Assembly: GCF_029784155.1 (NCBI RefSeq)
Contig: NC_073693.1
Span: 318,368,351 to 318,432,350 of the forward strand
Reading direction: 5' to 3'
Source of the DNA: Uranotaenia lowii
Taxonomy: Eukaryota; Arthropoda; Insecta; Diptera; Culicidae
DNA: 64,000 bases
Shown here: positions 33,631 to 44,700 of the stretch, piece after piece
Layout: each line of letters begins with the position of its first letter
How positions within the stretch are numbered: position 1 is the stretch's first letter
Made by a program: the position numbers and the translations under genes
Notes under the pieces: model-generated
What the model was told of the DNA's origin: nothing
What the model saw: the letters and a program-made list of their open reading frames with translations, nothing else
Databases searched by the model: none

Positions 33631-35754
33631 GACACTTTACCACGTTTTTGGCGTTCGTGTCTAGAGAAAGAGAATAAGTGTTCAAAAGAATAAAAATTCA
33701 ACACTGTTTTTTTTAAATCTTGATCATTTTTAAATAATGAAAATTTTCTAATCGCTTTGAACGTTTTCATGAATATTCGTTCTTAAAAACAGAAACATCA
33801 TTCATATGGTTCGTAAAAATAAATCACTGTCTTCTTAGCGTTCTACGTTTAATCGATGTAGAAATTCATTGACTCAAAATCTTTTTCTCAGTGCATATTT
33901 TCGAGAAGCTTTTTTTATGATTTCTTTTTTGTACTCGTACAAACCCGATTTTTCCCTACCAACTGCGAAAAAACTGTTTTTCAATTTGAAAATTCGTATA
34001 AGATCTATGCTTTGAGATTTCGAGCCAAGGTTGTCAAAAAGATTTGAAACGTTGGATGAAGCACAAATAAAAGTGTTTTAATACTTTATCGATAAGACCG
34101 AAAAGCCATTACATAACCTCAAAAAAACTAGAAAAATCATAAATTCACAGGTTTTTAGGCGATTTTCGACACAGTTCCAGACTTGATTCTAGAGTTTTTG
34201 TTTCCCAATTTAATGAATAATTTTAAATTTTATTTTGATACCTTTTTGATATGCTTTCTAAATGAAACACATTATGAAATCATTATGACTTTGGTGACAT
34301 GGAATGCAAGTTTTTCAGTAAAATGACACAATTTATCAATGTTTGGCATGATATTTCAATGATAATTCTGAAAATAGCATCGTAGATAATCTTCACAAAT
34401 GTTGTGTTTGTCGTGAATTTAGAGTTTTTATCGAAGTTTTTTATGCTGAGTCAAGTCGATAAGATAAAAAGTCGTTAACCCAGTCTTTACAAAAATATTT
34501 CACATGTAACAGGTTTTTTTTTGTAAATGCATTTAAGGGCTGACAGAACTTGCCTTATTCCGAATTTTATAAAATAATTTAAGCATATTCATCATACAAC
34601 CTTTTCTTTGCTTAAATAGAAAAAATATGTTTTTCTCTCTTTTTTTATAGGAATTTATCCTATAAAGGTCATTCTTCCTCATATTCAGAAAAAAATAATG
34701 ACTTTACCAACAATCAAAGAAATGCCTGTGATAATCTGTTGCCTATCGGATTTTCGATTTTCGTTTGATTTTACGAACCGCTTTCAAAGATTTTGAATTT
34801 CAAAGTGGAAGTGGAATAAGGAAAAAATGTTATCTGAAAAAAAAAACTCCATTATGTTTAACCAATATTTGCTAGAATGCAAGAACATAGTTAACCATCT
34901 GAAAAATAATAGGGCAAATGCAAACTAGTAAAGAAATCATTTGTCAATCAACTTGCTGAAGTAGAATTATTTTTTGTTTAGTATGAACTTGTATTCTATG
35001 ATAATTAACAATTAATCCCGGAAAAAAAAAATTTCTGAGTAAATTCAATTTGAGGAAGACTTCGCGACTAGCTGATGAGCTAGTTTGTACTTAAGTAATT
35101 TGACAGATTTTTTACAATAATGTTTTTGCACAAGGAACTAACTGAACAATTTATTTTAATTTTTTTTTGTTCAATATTTTAACAGGCACTTCAAAATTGA
35201 ACGGTACTGTTTATTTTGAAAATGGTTGTGGCTGTGTTAGCATTTTTCAAGAATTTTAAAGGACAAGTTTCAAGTTTATTTAGCAATCGTTTTTATTTTG
35301 TTAAAAATTTGAGCCATATCATTTTCTAGCTCGCGTTTGACGATTTTTAAGCCTCCATTAACGAATCTTACAGTCTATCTTTTCGTTTAGATAACAATAT
35401 ATTTGACGAGATTGTTTTTCGGTTATCTTATTTTGAACGCAAAAAGAGGTCCTCTTGATTCCTTGGAAATAGCTAACTTTAATCATTTATAAAGCGACAA
35501 AATAAACAACTCAAGTTGGTAAACTCCATGTTTTTATAATGGTAAAAACTGCTTAATTCCAATGCAACCAAAAAAGGAACCGAACTCATCCGAACTAAAA
35601 AGATACAGGTGTTCGAAAAAAGGTATTTTTTTTAGCTTTTCCCACTTACTCGTTTCAGTCTGAATATTTTTATTAAGTGTGTTCCACAAAACTGTTAGAT
35701 TCTTCTCCTTTTTGGATTGATTTTTTTCGGTGATTCAATGATTTAACTGCCGTG

Positions 35755-35803
35755 TAGTTTACGTTTCGGTTTACATATTTTATTTCAACCATCTTCAGAA
35801 CTA
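35755..35803 (-). ncRNA. Hammerhead-like motif H4 (inverted partner of H5)
   Basis: On the - strand: TAGTT, CTGAAGA, one T, GGTT...AACC, GAAACGTA, AACTA. Stem I is a perfect 5 bp and stem II a perfect 4 bp. It belongs to a ~105-bp arm that is inverted at 35885-35995. Confidence 0.6.
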
Positions 35804-35887
35804 GTGTAAGCGAAAGAAAGTAGATAAGAAAGATTAGAAAGTTTCAAGTATTTAATTAACTTTTTTCCGTTTATTTTTTATAAAAAA

Positions 35888-35936
35888 TAGTTCTGAAGAT
35901 GGTTGAAATAAAATAAGTAAACCGAAACGTAAACTA
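35888..35936 (+). ncRNA. Hammerhead-like motif H5 (inverted partner of H4)
   Basis: TAGTT, CTGAAGA, one T, GGTT...AACC, GAAACGTA, AACTA, with the same stems as H4 and a GTA cleavage triplet. Together with H4 it forms a small foldback about 35705-35995 with a ~75-bp spacer. Confidence 0.6.
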
Positions 35937-36801
35937 CACGGCGTTTAAATCATTGAATCACCGAAAAAAAAATCAATCCAAAAACGAGAAGATAACAACA
36001 ACGGTGACTTAAACATTTGAAGAAACTGTTAGATTTTGAGTGACTCAAAACTCCTTCAAACATATTTTGCTTTAATAAGCTCAACCTGAAAAGATATCAT
36101 TAAATAACTGAAAATTTTGAATAAAAAATATGTTTTTATATTGAACCCTTCTAACTTTTTTGGGTAAGCTTCTACGATATTGACGTCTTCAACAAAATTG
36201 CTACACTTTTTACAATCCTTAAACTTGCCAATTGCTCTAAAATGAAAATTACAAAATACAATTTTTCTTTCTCACTGCTAGGTGATTGAATCATTTTTAA
36301 CAAAAGCTCATTTTAAAGTGCTTTAAATGTAGGTATAATGTTCCGTAGACTCTATTAGTCTAAAATGCTCCGTTTTGGCGTAATCAATTTTGATCACCTT
36401 TTTGCATCTTTTTCCCCAGTGTGCGGCGTAGTGTTTGTGTGGAATATTGCATAATATGTTGTACTAAAATTACCTATATCTGTTTTTTTATTTACTGTTT
36501 TGTGTTGCTGGATAATGTGACACATTTCAAGAAACTTCAAAGAAGATGCTCGATTGAAAGATTATTGTAAGTAATCTATCAATTTATATGTAAGTACAAG
36601 TTAGCTAATCACAAATATCCCATATACTTTCAACAACACAAAGCCGATGTTCTTCACCGAAAATGACAGTTTCACCATTTTGAAAAACTCAAATCAGACA
36701 AGAATACACCGTTTTTGTAAGTAATTTAAACTTTCATATTTTCTCCATCATTTGTATCCCCTACTAAACAAATACTAAACAAATTAATAACCCTTAAAGA
36801 A

Positions 36802-36839
36802 TCCTTGATAAAGGTTAAATAAATCACTGAAACGTCGGA
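36802..36839 (+). ncRNA. Hammerhead-like motif H6 in the right arm
   Basis: TCC, TTGATAA, one A, GGTTA...TCACT (one mismatch, one G-U), GAAACGTC, GGA. It is the right-arm counterpart of H3, with the same U3/A8 change and a GTC triplet. Confidence 0.4.
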
Positions 36840-36970
36840 CGTTAAAGCTATAATCGTGTTCACTGTCTAATAGACTGAGAAGCTGATAAAATTCCAAAAT
36901 TATCAAGAAAATCTTAGCGATAAGCAATCACATTCACTCATATATTTTCACTTCAAGCACGTCCTTCTAG

Positions 36971-37012
36971 GAAATACTCAATAATATGATGGTAAAGGAT
37001 ATGGAAAACGAG
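36971..37012 (+). CDS. Possible 42-base microexon (speculative)
   Basis: Acceptor-like CACGTCCTTCTAG and a very good donor ACGAG|GTAAGTT bound 14 codons (EILNNMMVKDMENE). This is the only frame of the three without a stop. Its phase (0/0) does not fit flippase exon 5. It could be chance or belong to an unidentified transcript. Confidence 0.15.
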
Positions 37013-38639
37013 GTAAGTTAAATGGGAATCTCGATTGAGAAGGTCCACAATTCACTCAACTCAAAAGGCAGCGCGCGTAAGTTGGGTGCAATTAGACCAG
37101 ATGTTATTATTTTAATTCAATTCTGTCGATCGACGGCTAAGTGCAATCCCAGTAGGGAATTCACCCATCCATCGTTTCAATCCAACGAGAGAGCGTTGCT
37201 ATTACAACTCTTTCAATGGATAGAGTACCTCGGTACTTATTCCTAGGAAAACTGCAAGTGACTGTAAGTGAGTAGCATATGCCAGTCGATGAAGCTACGA
37301 GTGGTTTGTTCTATCAACAGCAAAACAAGCCATCAACGTCGTCGCCAATACCCTATCGAGAATGATTTGTTAGAGTGGTTCGAAGTTTTATATTTTAAAA
37401 GTTTGAATCAGTTAAAAAGTCGGAAATTTTTAGCCCAACTTTGAATAGCTTTATAATAATTTATAAATTTCTAATACAAAAAAATTGCCAAATATTCTTA
37501 TAGGTAGCACTAAAACTTGAACTATCCTAAGGGTCATTTCGATAGAATGTTGTCGCTGATGTTTTTTTTTTGTTGCGGGGGAGGGTAATTAATTTTGCTG
37601 CGTTCACGCTTCGTTGCATCGTTGGCGACACACTGGAGCTACTATGGACTAACTGTGGACTATGGAGATGTTGTTGTTCGTGCGTCGTCAACTATGTTGT
37701 GGGCTGCCGGCGGGGTCGGAAACTTTTTTTTGTGATGATGCTGATGAGATGTCAGATGATGATACGCCTCAGTCCAAAACCCATATTAGTCGGTACTGTA
37801 CTATAAATGTGTACAAAATACACTACAGCCGGAGATGCGGATCAAACAGCTGACTCTGGCACCGATCCCCGGTCATAAATGGAAAGATATTTAATTACTG
37901 GTGATTTATTGAGGTTTTAAGGTTGCAGATGGAAATTTTTAGCAGCAAGAGAAAAAAATGAACCGGGAAAAGCTGAATGGAAGCATTTAGCAGTGTTGAT
38001 GATCGGCTTTGCCATCGCGTTGCTTTTCAAATAAGGGATTCCGATGAAAGATAGCAAATCATCGGAAAACCATGCGGTTCGGATGTTAAACTAGACATTA
38101 ATCAATATACTATCAGGTAATTGTCGCAATTTCGGACTTATGTGCTAAAACGTAGTTTACAGCTAACAAATTTGAACTTTTTAGACTAGAATTTGAAACC
38201 CGGGTTTGTTAGAAGGACTGGATTGTACTTTTTTGTTTGAACATCTTCTAACGATTGACGAATTTCAATAATGTGGCACAAGTTAATTGAATTTTTGTGT
38301 TGATATTCTTCAAAAAAAAAAGTATGGAGAAGCTAAAACCGTTACCATTACTTTGGTTAATATCATACAACAGTACATGAAAACATCTGCAAAACATCTA
38401 AGAATCAAAGATCAATGGCCATCTACAAAAATATTCAAAATTTATTTCTATATTGAGAAAGTTCATTAAAAGTCACATTGCAACCATAGGAAAAAAATGT
38501 ACACCATAGAAAAAATATGTACAATTCAAATTCAATATCTTCCCGCCTAAAAACATGTGCTAAATCTATGAAATATATTTTTTTTTGTGAAAATTTCTGG
38601 AAAATCGATTGACCATAGCTTAAGTAGACGCACGAGTGC
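37013..38639. other. Mostly unique non-coding stretch
   Basis: About 37020-37370 and 37550-37880 are less AT-rich than the surroundings and show no repeat ends. Frames of up to 78 codons (37570-37806) overlap each other and lack support. It may be intronic or regulatory sequence. Confidence 0.35.
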
Positions 38640-40240
38640 CTTTAATCCCTAATTTCCCTATGTTTTGTAAACAATCCCGAAAAACACTGATTTGGACCAG
38701 AAAATTTGGAATAAAAATAGGCCTATCTTGTGGGATTTTTTTTATCAATTACTTAAAGGCTGTTCAAGCTACCAAACGCTTCGGAAAATGAAATTATGGC
38801 TGATTTTACCCTTGATTCCCCTATATTTTTCAATTAATTATATAAAACTTAAGTTCGGACTTAATTTTTTTTACCAGATGAGATCTATCTTGTGTGATTT
38901 TTTTTCAAGAAATCGAATGAAGGCTATTTGAGCCCCCGCACGCATCGGAAAATAAAGTTATATCTGTTTTTACCCTCAATTTCCCAACATTTTTCAATTA
39001 ATTCAGAAAAACGCATGTTTGGACTTGATCATTTTTAACCAAATGATACTTATCTTGTTTGTTTTTTTTTTGAGCCTTTGCTCGTGCCGGAAACTGAAGT
39101 AATGACCGTGCTACCCCAAATTTTCCAACATTTTTAATATAGTTCAGAAAAAGCTTGTTCATACTGGAAAATTTTACACAAAATGAGACCTATCCATGTG
39201 GGATTTTTTTTCGGAGGAAACAAATGAAGGCGGAAAAAAAGGAATTACAGCTGTTTTCACCTCAACCCCCCTTAAGTTTTGTAAATATTGCAGAAGAACA
39301 TGTTCGGACTTGGTAATATTAAACCAAATGAAACTTATGTTATGTGAGGAATCGAATGAAGCTGTGGCATATAGAGCTCTGGCGGTTTTTACCCTCAATT
39401 CCTCTACATTTTTTAATTAATTCAGAAAAAAACATGTTCGGGCTGAAATTAATTCAAAAAATTTTTAACCTATCGTGTGTGACTATTTCCGAGAAATCGA
39501 ATTGAAAATGATAGGAAAATCGTGGTAAATTTAGCCACAACTTCAAATTACGAAGCGTGTAGTGGCTCAAACAGTCTTCATCTGATTTCTCGAGAAAAAT
39601 CATATAAGATAGGTCCCGTTTGGGTCAAAATTTTCAAGTCCGATCATGCTTTCCTGAATATCTAAAAAAATGTAGGGGAGTTGAGGTTGAAACAGCCATA
39701 ACTCAATTTTACGATGCGTGTGGTGGCACAAATAGCCTTCAATCGTTTCCTCAAAAAAAAAAAAAAAACAAAAACACACACTAGATAGGTCTCATTTGCT
39801 CCAAAATCTTCTAGTCCGAACAAGCTTTTCATTTGATATTTAAAAAAAAGTTGTGAAATTGGGGGTAACGAGGCCATTTCTCCAGTTTCTGATGCGTGCG
39901 GTGGCTCAAACAGCTTTCATTCGATTCCTCGAAAAAAAAATGTAGGGGAATCGGGGTTAAAAACAGCCATAACTCAATTTTTTGAAGCTTACGGGTGGCT
40001 CAACAGCCTTCATTCGATTCCTCAAAATAAAAAACATAAGATTAGTTTCACTCAGTTAAAAAAAATTATAGTCCAAACTTACGTTTTTCATATTCAATTG
40101 AAAAATAGGGTAAAATCAGCATTAACTCAATTTTCCGAACCATGTGTGGCTTAAACAGTCTTCATTCGATTCCTCAAAAAAAAAAAATCACACGAGATAT
40201 GTCTATTTTTGTTCTTAATTTACTAGTCCAAATCATTGCT
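38640..40240. repeat. Inverted array of ~130-190 bp direct repeats (foldback-like)
   Basis: Six + oriented units (starting near 38651, 38823, 38985, 39129, 39277 and 39407) share TTAATTAATTCAGAAAAA, CATGTTCGGACTTG, ATGAGACCTATCTTGTG, GGAATCGAATGAAGGCTG and CCCTCAATTCCCCTA. From about 39540 the same unit repeats about five times in the opposite orientation (GCCTTCATTCGATTCCTC, GATAGGTCTCATTTG, AGTCCGAACA, TAGGGGAATCGGGGTTAAAA). The axis is near 39505-39540. No coding capacity. Confidence 0.8.
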
Positions 40241-42719
40241 AATTTGAGTACACCAATCGATTCAGCTGCCATTTTTACACAAATAAGTATGGTTTATATG
40301 ACTTTTTTGTTCCAACGTAAATTACTGCATTCGGAATTACACTTTTACACCCCAAAAAATAGTGGAAATCGGGCAAAATGAGGCGTTCAGAGTCTGTTAA
40401 TCAGGAAGCGGTGTTGACCATTCGATTCCTCACGTTTTTTGCTTTTGCATGATAACTTTCCAGAATTTATTACAGTTTAGGCGATCGTCACAGGAATAGG
40501 TACCTTTTTTGTTTTCAATTGTTTTCAAAATAAAAGGGAATTAGGAGTTGAAAAGGCAATTTTTTTCGTTAGCTTGATTTTCCAGAAATTTTCACTAATG
40601 GAAAGTATATTTCCACACATTTGGTTCATGTAGGAAGGAAGATATTGAATTTCTTCGCGGTTTATACACTTGTTTCCCCATTGTGCATGGGCTCATGAGT
40701 GAAAAAAATGCAATTTGAAATTAGGTTAAAAAATCATAAACTTTATGAATACGACATTGGAACTCGAATGTTCGAACCGAAGCTCAGCTTCAATTTCAAA
40801 TATTTGCCAATCAGCTTATATCGGCAAATAACTAGCAAATTGTGTAGAAATTTTTTTTTTAAAGGGAAAGGTGTGGCAAAGCCGTGTCATCTAGAAGGGT
40901 AAATGTACCCAATCTTGACCCTTAAGGCATTGCACTGTGTCGATTTGGCCGCGGAGTATTGCATGAAAAGTAGTCATGCAATACCTCGCTAGGCACCCAG
41001 CAGTGAAGTCAATTGAATTTATTGTTTATCAATGCGAAATGACATACCCCTGTTAAACAGCTAATCACTTTTTTGCCCAATAAGATACGAAGTTATGGCC
41101 TTCAACAAAGTTGTTCAGCGGAAAATTTCCTTTAGGATATTTATAAATTGGCACAAAAATCATCAGCTGGCTCGATTCTACCGAAGAAACATAAATGATG
41201 TTGATTTTTCAGTACAAAATAATGAATTTTCCCTTACAAATCTATAAGTTCAAATTTACTCATTCAAACGTTACTTAGAAATTCTGTATAAAATCATGGG
41301 TGAACTTTGGACCAAAACGAAGTTTTTGAGACCCCAGGGTTTGAGAAACTCAAAAATGACCCCAACTCGACTCAGTCTACTAAGACGTAGTTGACTGGGT
41401 TTCGCAAGATTGCAGCCATTCTTTAACGTGCACCTTTGGAATTCCTCCGACAAATATGATTGCTTACTAGCCTAACGTGCAATAAATATATGTCTTTGCT
41501 TTATAACTGTGGATTATTTGAGTTAAAATCGTTAAAACTATTAATTGTAATGCTCCCAATTGTGACCCCCGTGTCGTGATTTTACGAATCTCAATTCAGA
41601 GATTCACTTCTACACGTCTGTCGCTCACAAGAATAGATCAATGACTGACTTTGTTTTGTTTGTTTGCCTAGTGTTGCCAAAATAGCAAACGTTGCCATAG
41701 TTATTTATTTCATTTTATTTATCTTCAGTGTTGCCGAACACAACTATTATTTTTTATTTTTTATTTTATTTTTTTATTAAATTTGATTTATTTTCTGCAT
41801 ATTCTTCATCTCATCCCTACATTCCTTCTCACCTCTATTCTCATTCAAAACTTTTTTACGCGTCGACTTTTGCTTTTTTTCTCTCCTTTTGAACAATTCG
41901 TTCTTTTTTTAACAAATGTCCTTAATTTTTATTCCACGTTCCACATCTTTATTCTCCATCCTACAAATTTTATTTAATTTCTGCTTATCCTTCATCTCAT
42001 CACTACATTCCTTCTCTACTCTATTCTCAATAGAATCTTTAATTTACAGACTTTTGAGAAATTTTTACATCGTAGATTACTAAATTATATCTCATTTTGA
42101 TTGGAAAAAATTGATTATCAAAATATCTCATCTTGAATTGATTTTGTTTTTCTCTTCTGATCAGGTTTATTTGGCGGAGTTTTCAAGAAGATCTCTGTAA
42201 GAGATTTTGGTAACAAGATATGGCTTAGGAATACTTCATCGCAGGGATCAAATAATGTATCTACCTATACAAATTGTATGGAAGATACAAAAGTACATAT
42301 TTTTGGACTAAATTGTGATAAAGATGCTTTCCTTACAGATGACATGTTTTTTTATTCGACCAAAACACTACCAAAAACTATTTTAGGCGTTGTTTAACCC
42401 TCATCCTTCCCTGAAATTTTAACCCGTTACAGTCCCAGAAGTCTCAATTTGACACTCTTGACTAAAATCAATATACATATCTCTCTTGTTTTCAAACCGA
42501 TTTTGACAAAATTTATAGTTTTGGAAACCTCGTTATGTGACTCAAATATTTTTTTCAAACACGCGTTAATCTTGAAAAAATATACTCAAAATTCAGTGCA
42601 AAATTGAATTTAAGTGCAAGAAAATCTGAGAAATTGCAAATTGACAAATAGTTAAAAAAACAACTCCCTTTGAAAATTCGTCAAAAAATCTTTGTTTCCT
42701 ATTTCGACAATCTAAAATT
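40241..42719. other. Non-coding stretch with dispersed repeats
   Basis: About 41100-41400 is a copy of the repeat at 3620-4010. A perfect hairpin GTATTGCATGA/TCATGCAATAC lies at 40956-40984. CT/TA-rich tracts occupy 41735-42030. At about 42408 TTAACCCTCATCCTTCCC resembles one end of a piggyBac-type MITE without its partner. Confidence 0.45.
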
Positions 42720-42725
42720 GCAAAA

Positions 42726-43195
42726 ATGTGCAAAATAACGTCAACTGTCCAATCCCCTTTTAAAAATTTATCTGGTGTGGCTTTGTGGCGGTTACGCCAG
42801 ATCTCTCTACAAACAAAAATCCGACTTTTCTACTCAAACGTCAAATCCGTATTGTTGTACGGGTGTGAAACTTTGTGCACATATGCGGTGACAACGCGAA
42901 AATTGCAGGTTTTGGTGAATCGCTTCCTGCGGAACATCATCCGTGCTTGGTGGCCTGGCAATTGGATCTCAAATGAGGAACTACATCGCCGGTGTCATCA
43001 AAGAGAAGCGCGAAGAGATGAGAACGAAATTCGCCCAGGCCCAGAAACTCGTGGCGGCAAAGCCAAGCCGCCGAAATCCGAACTGTCGACGAGAGTCTTG
43101 ATTGGGATCAAGTGAAGACGCTGGTTCCGGACCGTCAACAGTGGAGGTCATTTACCACGACCCTATACACCCGAGGATCGGCGCGGGAATATTAG
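42726..43195 (+). pseudogene. 3' end of an RTE/CR1-like non-LTR retrotransposon (frameshifted)
   Basis: Frame 1 gives ALWRLRQISLQTKIRLFYSN, VKSVLLYGCETLCTYAVTT and FLRNIIRAWWPGNWISNEEL, the conserved C-terminal part of LINE reverse-transcriptase proteins of RTE-like type. The typical C-terminus (LDWDQVKTLVPDRQQW, RSFTTTLYT) continues in another frame to a TAG at 43193-43195, so at least one frameshift lies between about 42990 and 43090. The 5' part is absent: heavy 5' truncation. Confidence 0.8.
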
Positions 43196-43701
43196 TAACT
43201 TTAACAATTTTGACGATTCTATTGATTGAAAAGTACGGGTTTTACATCACTTTTTTACCTTTTTTCTGGTCATGATCTTAAAAATCCCCAAAAATATATA
43301 TCCTTATGTGCAACGTATAGCTTCTAACTTCAGCCTTCTTGGACACTAAATAAATTTTTTTGAGCATTCTGTAGCTGATATACAGTATTTTTCCAAAGTA
43401 TGTTTATCGGATTTTTTTCTTAGACTTTGGATAACGGAAAACTGAAGTGTTGTAGGTGAATAATTCCAGAAAAGCATATTTGAGTTACATTAAGAGGTTT
43501 CCAAAATAATCAATTTGGTAAAAATCGGTTGAGAAATAATTATGATCCAAGTAAATTGACCCTTACTTAGACATTTAGTTTTTAAAAAATTAATCAACTT
43601 GGAAACTTAAAGTCTGAGCATTGACATTTTTGAAGGCTTTGCTACCTATCACATCTTTCTCTTCATAAAAATAAACAGAAAACAGGAAATTTTACAGTTA
43701 A
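43196..43701. other. AT-rich non-coding stretch
   Basis: Nothing recognised apart from the TTAA target copy at its end. Confidence 0.5.
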
Positions 43702-44617
43702 CCCTTTCCTTCCCATGGTAGCACAGGTGATCCACAACTTCGCATAGCTCGCATTTGAACTGGGCGCTTTGGATCAACACCATTTTCTCATCGAATGTGC
43801 AAGTACGAATAAAGAATCATTGTACAAAATTTTAAGAAAATCGATTCACTAGTTTTTGCTCGGCAGATCGAAAGCTGCGCAAAAGTTGGATTTTTTAAAA
43901 ATTAAAATCAAGTCGTCATTTGATGTTTAATAACTTCACAAGTTTTCATAATTATCCTCAAATAAAAATACTGACGTGCAGAAAATTGCTTTTGTAAGCA
44001 AAATCAAATGATGGTTTGCTTAGATTTCCACTAAAACATATAAATTTTCGAGTAAGTAAAGTGGATCACAGGTGATACACTGGGAACAAAAGGTACTTTT
44101 CATCTTGCTAAGTTTTTTATCAATACTCATGAAAATCATTCCGTCAAAAATTTTTTCTCTTCAGGATAAGTATTTCATCTACTGAAATGACCACATGTCT
44201 CAAAATATTTGCAAAAGATCGTGATTTTTTACGAAAAAATGGAATGTTTTGTTTCTCTGGCGAAAAGTGTCATGGCGGCCATTGTTCAAGGCAAAACTGA
44301 AAGTTTCAAAAATTTCAATAGTTTGACTTTTGAGGGCTGGATATACCCAAGAAATATTTCACAAAATAGGATCTTTTTAGTTTGTGATCAAAAAAGTGAT
44401 GAAATTCCCTGTATTTTGGCCGTTATTTCTTATTTTTCATTCGCACCCTCTGTGTTGTTATCTTCCCAATGGAGCATATATGATCCACCTCAAAACCCAA
44501 ATTTATCAACTGGATCTTAAAAGTAGACTAAAATAATGTATCTTTTGTTCTAGAACTTTAGTTGTTAATCAATATTTCTATTTTTAAAACGTGAAAAACC
44601 TCGTGGGAAGGAAAGGG
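43702..44617. mobile_element. piggyBac-type MITE with TTAA target duplication
   Basis: Left end CCCTTTCCTTCCCATGG and right end CGTGGGAAGGAAAGGG are inverted, each flanked by TTAA (43698-43701 and 44618-44621). Outside these, TTACAG and CTGTAA are also inverse, so the empty site was itself palindromic. TTAA plus CCC ends is the piggyBac signature. The 916-bp interior has GATCCAC words repeated near both ends and no transposase (the 103-codon frame at 44209 is not similar to one). Confidence 0.8.
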
Positions 44618-44621
44618 TTAA

Positions 44622-44700
44622 CTGTAACACAAATAAGCCTTGAGATAAAATTAAGCATTTCAATAAACGTTTTGGAATGATAAAGTAAAAAATGATGAAG
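44622..44700. other. Short spacer
   Basis: Nothing seen. Confidence 0.4.

Larger units (their letters stand above)
32536..36880. mobile_element. 4.3 kb element with ~280-300 bp inverted terminal repeats containing hammerhead-like motifs
   Basis: Left arm about 32536-32820 and right arm about 36636-36880 are inverse copies. Shared blocks in order from the outside: AGRCAGTGAAMACGATTATAG, the hammerhead-like motif, GTTTAGT, AATTACTTACAAAAA, TCTGATTT and GAACATCGGCTTTGTGTTG. The interior has no surviving coding sequence. Outward hammerhead-like motifs in terminal repeats suggest a Penelope-like or related retroelement relic; the inverted arrangement could also come from two facing insertions. 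Confidence 0.6.

Noticed and set aside
33462..33770. 102-codon minus-strand ORF with an Ile run
   Set aside because: The Ile run is the (AAT)n microsatellite read in reverse; the rest is AT-rich without bias.
42408..42726. Complete second piggyBac-type MITE starting TTAACCCTCATCCTTCCC
   Set aside because: No inverse partner end with TTAA could be found nearby.
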